The position numbers and the translations under genes are program-made. Below the pieces are notes generated by a model. That model was not told the origin of the DNA, did not search any database, and was given only the letters and a program-made list of their open reading frames with translations. Of a stretch of 64,000 nt of DNA, positions 60,556-64,000 are shown in pieces (the stretch's first letter is position 1; the number at the start of each line of letters is the position of its first letter). Where the stretch lies: NCBI GenBank assembly GCA_020081605.1, contig JAHREC010000009.1:496001-560000 (forward strand), in the 5' to 3' direction. This DNA comes from Albifimbria verrucaria (lineage: Eukaryota > Ascomycota > Sordariomycetes > Hypocreales > Stachybotryaceae).

Positions 60556-62485
60556 GATGTACTACAGTTTGACTTCCCATGCAAAGCAGACCGAGCAACC
60601 GCATCAATCTGTTTCGTGATGAAGACGAGCAAACGCATGAGATAACTGCGGCATTACTGACTTAATCTGCTCATATTTATACAGCGTGGGGCTCAGCCTG
60701 AATGACAGGATATTCACTTCCGATGCAACATCATTAGGTGAGCATTTTCCTATCACTGATCTCACCATTTTGATCGTATCACTGCAGAAACTATAGTGAG
60801 TCTCCTTCCTATTCCACATTAGGTTCGTCTTGGCGATGACTTTGATAACGTATTCGGGGCAAATGACGAGTTGAACCAGGAAACTCGTACAGCTCAATTG
60901 CGGAGGCGATAAGCCTGGGCATCACCTCTAATTAGAAATTCCGATGTTAGCAGTACCATTTCACGCAAGAGATGCCAACCCATCGCTAGTGTCTGCCAAG
61001 GAAACATAAGCTCAGAGATAAACATTGCGGGAATCCATCGGGGAGGGGTACCCTGCATATGACGGGTTGAGAATTGGTAGAGAGAGGGCTTGCCGAATGG
61101 GAGGGTTGTGAGCATACAGTATGAACAACTACATATTGTAAATGCAAAATTTCTGAATAGATTCTCCTAGTCAGTTTGGATATCAATTAGGTTGGCTAGA
61201 GAGGGCAATGGTTTCCGAAGGGTGACCGTAGGGCCTACATTTCGAGCGGGGAGGAGAGGACGTTGTAGTCAATAAACACGAAGGTTAAACGGAATGTTGC
61301 AATAAACGCCGATATCTAATTCTTTATTGTTGATACATGAATCAACTAATGAGCTAGCTATCGCAGGTGGTCCTAATAAATGCTATCTATTGATATGCCG
61401 TATCAGTTGCCAACTCCCATTTGTTTGTCAGTACTGGTAATCAGCTTGGATCTATCTCGTCCTGGTTTCATGTAATGTTAAAATAGGAGATATTGACGCT
61501 ACTGGGCACGTATCCCACGAAGCTAACAACGACCTACCTAATGGCAATGACGAGGTTCGGTGATTTGACAATTCGTGGAATGATCGTTAACCCTATCCTT
61601 TTACTTCGCCACTCATTGTACAGATTATTAAATCAGCAGTCATCACGATAAGAGGACTTCAATGGAAATATTCTGGTAACAGCCCTGGTCTAGCAAAGAC
61701 AAAATAACCGAGTAATCGCCAATCAGCCCAGTGATTATGCCAAAACTACACGCCCGATATTACAATTGGCTTTGCGTTGCAGAAATTGTGCTCGGCTACC
61801 ATAACAGCTTATACGTCATGTTGTGGGACTTCTGGGTAATTATGGCTCGCTATCCGTTATGCTACTATTAACTTACTAAGGCCTTGACTGGCAAGGTCAT
61901 CCAAATACTTACACAAAACCCACTTTCCTCCCCTTTAGGCTGCCCCATAATTTGTAAAGAAGAAGGTCAATGTATCGAAACTTCCTCTCAATGAATAGCA
62001 GAAAGCTGTGGAAATCACCAAGATAGGAAAGGCTTTGGTAGTCAAGGGCTGATAGTTTCGTTGGCGGTGCACGGCTTAACAAGAATATTCGTCGCAGTAC
62101 ATAAGAAAAAGAGTGCGTAGCGTTATTAGACGGTGGATTGTTTAGCTGAGCTTGCTGGACAAGGGCCTAAGCGTTATGCACAGATTATTATAAGAAAGCA
62201 GTATATTCCTCCCATGTCTCCAGGATTCACCATCACAGTCTGAATATTCAAAGCTATTAAAGACATCAGAAGCCTCGTGATCAGGCAAAGCTCAATATCA
62301 TTGACGCTCCAACCCGATCGTACGCCAGCCGCAAATCTGAGTGAAAGTTACTCCAGCACCCTTCTATGTGGCTCTACTACAGTACCTCTAGCCACGACAA
62401 AGTCTAGAAGAGCTTTTTCATATTCAATTGATTTCCGAGGATTGTGTAAACAATCCATAAGTGGTTCAGGCAACTCCTTGTTGAG
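60556..62485. other. 1.9 kb intergenic region, no gene seen
   Basis: Divergent promoter region between the carboxypeptidase and the oxidoreductase. No supported gene or RNA. Confidence 0.45.
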
Positions 62486-63544
62486 ATGGCAACCTCGTTA
62501 CCAAAGACAATGCGCGCTTGGCGCTACAAGTCAATCAGCTCTACAATAGAGAAAGCCATGGGACTCGAGACTTCGGTACCACTGCCACCGCATTCAATGG
62601 ACAAAAACAGCATCCTAGTCAAGGTGCACGCCGCTGCCCTCAATCCTGCAGACTACAAGATTCCCGAGCTGCCTGCATTTCTTTCTCGACGGATGCAACC
62701 AGTGCCAGCCATCCCAGGCCTGGACTTCTCAGGCACCGTTACGGCAGTCGGGTCAGATGTAGAAGACACCTACCAAGTCGGTCAGCGCGTCTTCGGTAGA
62801 AAGAGAGAGTCACCGGTCAGTGTGGCCAGCTGGGGCACGCTATGCGAATATGTAGCAACCACCAGTGATAGCCTGGTCCCATTTGCCAAGTTAGGATCAA
62901 AGCTGACACTCGAGCAAGCGGCTGGATTGAGTACCGCCGCCCAGGCAGCTTATCAATCGATTGCGCCCAATGTTGTGGCAGGTGATCGCGTCTTCATCAA
63001 TGGTGGGAGCGGTGGCACAGGCTCCTTTGCCATCCAAATCGCGAAAGCGCTGGGCTGCCACGTCACAGCGAGCTGCTCAGAACGCAACGCCGAACTGTGT
63101 AAAAGCCTCGGTGCAGACGAAACAATCGTGTACAACAAGGAGGATGTCTGTGCTGTTCTCAGGGAGAAGGGACAAATCTTCAAGCTTGTCTTTGATACAG
63201 TGGGGTCCTCGCCCGCAGATTTATACAAAGCCGCCGATGCATACCTCTTACCTGAAGGGAAATTTGTTCAGATTGGCGGGGATTTCGACTTGGCGTCTCT
63301 TGGTAGCATGCTGAAGCGTACTATGTTGCCCTCGCTTTTTGGTGGCGGCAAGCGTAAGATAGAAATGGCAATGCTGAAGAACAACAGGGAAGACCTCTTA
63401 GAAGTTGCGCGCCCAGTTGCTGACGGCAAGATCAAAGTAGTGGCTAAAGATGTGTTTAGCTTCGATGAGGCCCCTGAGGCCATGTCGATGCTTCGTACAC
63501 GCCACGCAAGGAGGAAGATTATTGTTAGAGTAGAAGATAATTAG
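62486..63544 (+). CDS. MDR-family (quinone oxidoreductase-like) NADPH-dependent oxidoreductase
   Basis: Zinc-free medium-chain dehydrogenase/reductase, 352 residues in one exon with no frameshift. The N-terminal GroES-like domain has VHAAALNPADYKIPE and PAIPGLDFSGTVTAVG. The Rossmann domain has DRVFINGGSGGTGSFAIQIAKALG and SLGADETIVYN, and the C-terminus ends EAMSMLRTRHARRKIIVRV. Probably reduces a quinone or an enone using NADPH. It stands alone, so no pathway is suggested. Confidence 0.92.
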   Translation: MATSLPKTMRAWRYKSISSTIEKAMGLETSVPLPPHSMDKNSILVKVHAAALNPADYKIPELPAFLSRRMQPVPAIPGLDFSGTVTAVGSDVEDTYQVGQRVFGRKRESPVSVASWGTLCEYVATTSDSLVPFAKLGSKLTLEQAAGLSTAAQAAYQSIAPNVVAGDRVFINGGSGGTGSFAIQIAKALGCHVTASCSERNAELCKSLGADETIVYNKEDVCAVLREKGQIFKLVFDTVGSSPADLYKAADAYLLPEGKFVQIGGDFDLASLGSMLKRTMLPSLFGGGKRKIEMAMLKNNREDLLEVARPVADGKIKVVAKDVFSFDEAPEAMSMLRTRHARRKIIVRVEDN

Positions 63545-64000
63545 TTGCTAGCTTGACTTACATCAATACAACCTTCACAGTAAAAAGCCCGCCTCCCATG
63601 ATTCGATTCAAGAGCCTAGCCTTTCGGTTAGGCAAGCTCGAATTCGTAATGTCACCGTATTATGAAATCCAAATATGAATTCCAATAGTCTTTTGGTGGC
63701 TCATAACCTCCATTGATTGGCTTAAGCATAGCCTTGAATACGACGATAACCGTGCTTTGACAGACAGACCTAGCCATTAACGCGTGCATTCATTGCATTA
63801 TGAACCATGCCTTGTGGGATCTACTGTGCAGGCTTCGCATAACAAATTCTGCATGAGACCAGGTAAACCTTGGAATTGCCACATATGCAATGCAGTTCAC
63901 AAATCTGCAGTAAAGGAAATAAAATATTGATGCAACATGCGTTGTTCCTAAGATGTAACACTGAAAGTCCAATCATAGACCAGGGCCAAGACGTTGTTCG
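63545..64000. other. Right-edge intergenic region, no gene seen
   Basis: About 450 bp to the window end with no supported frame. Confidence 0.4.

Overview
The window is nuclear DNA of a filamentous ascomycete, most likely a sordariomycete near Hypocreales. The evidence is short GT-AG introns (about 45-120 bp), a Zn2Cys6 regulator, PNP- and hydrolase-type NACHT proteins, two fungal-rhodopsin-fold membrane proteins, CBM1 and CBM19 modules and many secreted hydrolases. The genus cannot be fixed from sequence alone. I saw no CRISPR array, rRNA, convincing tRNA or intact transposon.

Layout. 1-7.7 kb: two divergent regulator/esterase pairs (a Zn2Cys6 factor with an alpha/beta hydrolase; a fungal-specific transcription factor with a type-B carboxylesterase). 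7.9-9.0 kb: an RNase H-like gene. 9.0-10.4 kb: non-coding DNA with hairpins and short tandem repeats. 10.5-15.8 kb: a large NLR-like protein with PNP, NACHT, ankyrin-like and SPRY regions. 17-20 kb: an arginase-family protein and a secreted subtilase. 20.2-23.1 kb: no gene seen. 23-27.5 kb: an NmrA-like reductase, a SET-domain methyltransferase and a formate/nitrite-type channel. 29 kb: a secreted double-CBM19 protein. 31-38 kb: an APH-like kinase and a second NLR-like protein (serine hydrolase, NACHT, ankyrin). 39-64 kb: two 7-TM rhodopsin-fold proteins, a second carboxylesterase, a CBM1 acetylxylan esterase, small secreted or membrane proteins, an isochorismatase-like hydrolase, a pectinesterase, an unknown protein, an M14 carboxypeptidase and an MDR oxidoreductase.

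Many genes share one feature: their conserved reading frame is interrupted by an apparent loss of a single base, usually inside a short homopolymer. More than 30 sites on both strands behave this way, and adding one base restores family motifs. I read this mainly as consensus error in the assembly, so genes described as frameshifted are probably intact in the organism. A few (NmrA-like, isochorismatase, acetylxylan esterase, MDR oxidoreductase) read cleanly.

Biologically, the window combines self/non-self or immune-type STAND proteins with a saprotrophic or plant-associated secretome (acetylxylan esterase, pectinesterase, proteases, chitin-binding module). The two NLR-like genes are the most interesting loci.
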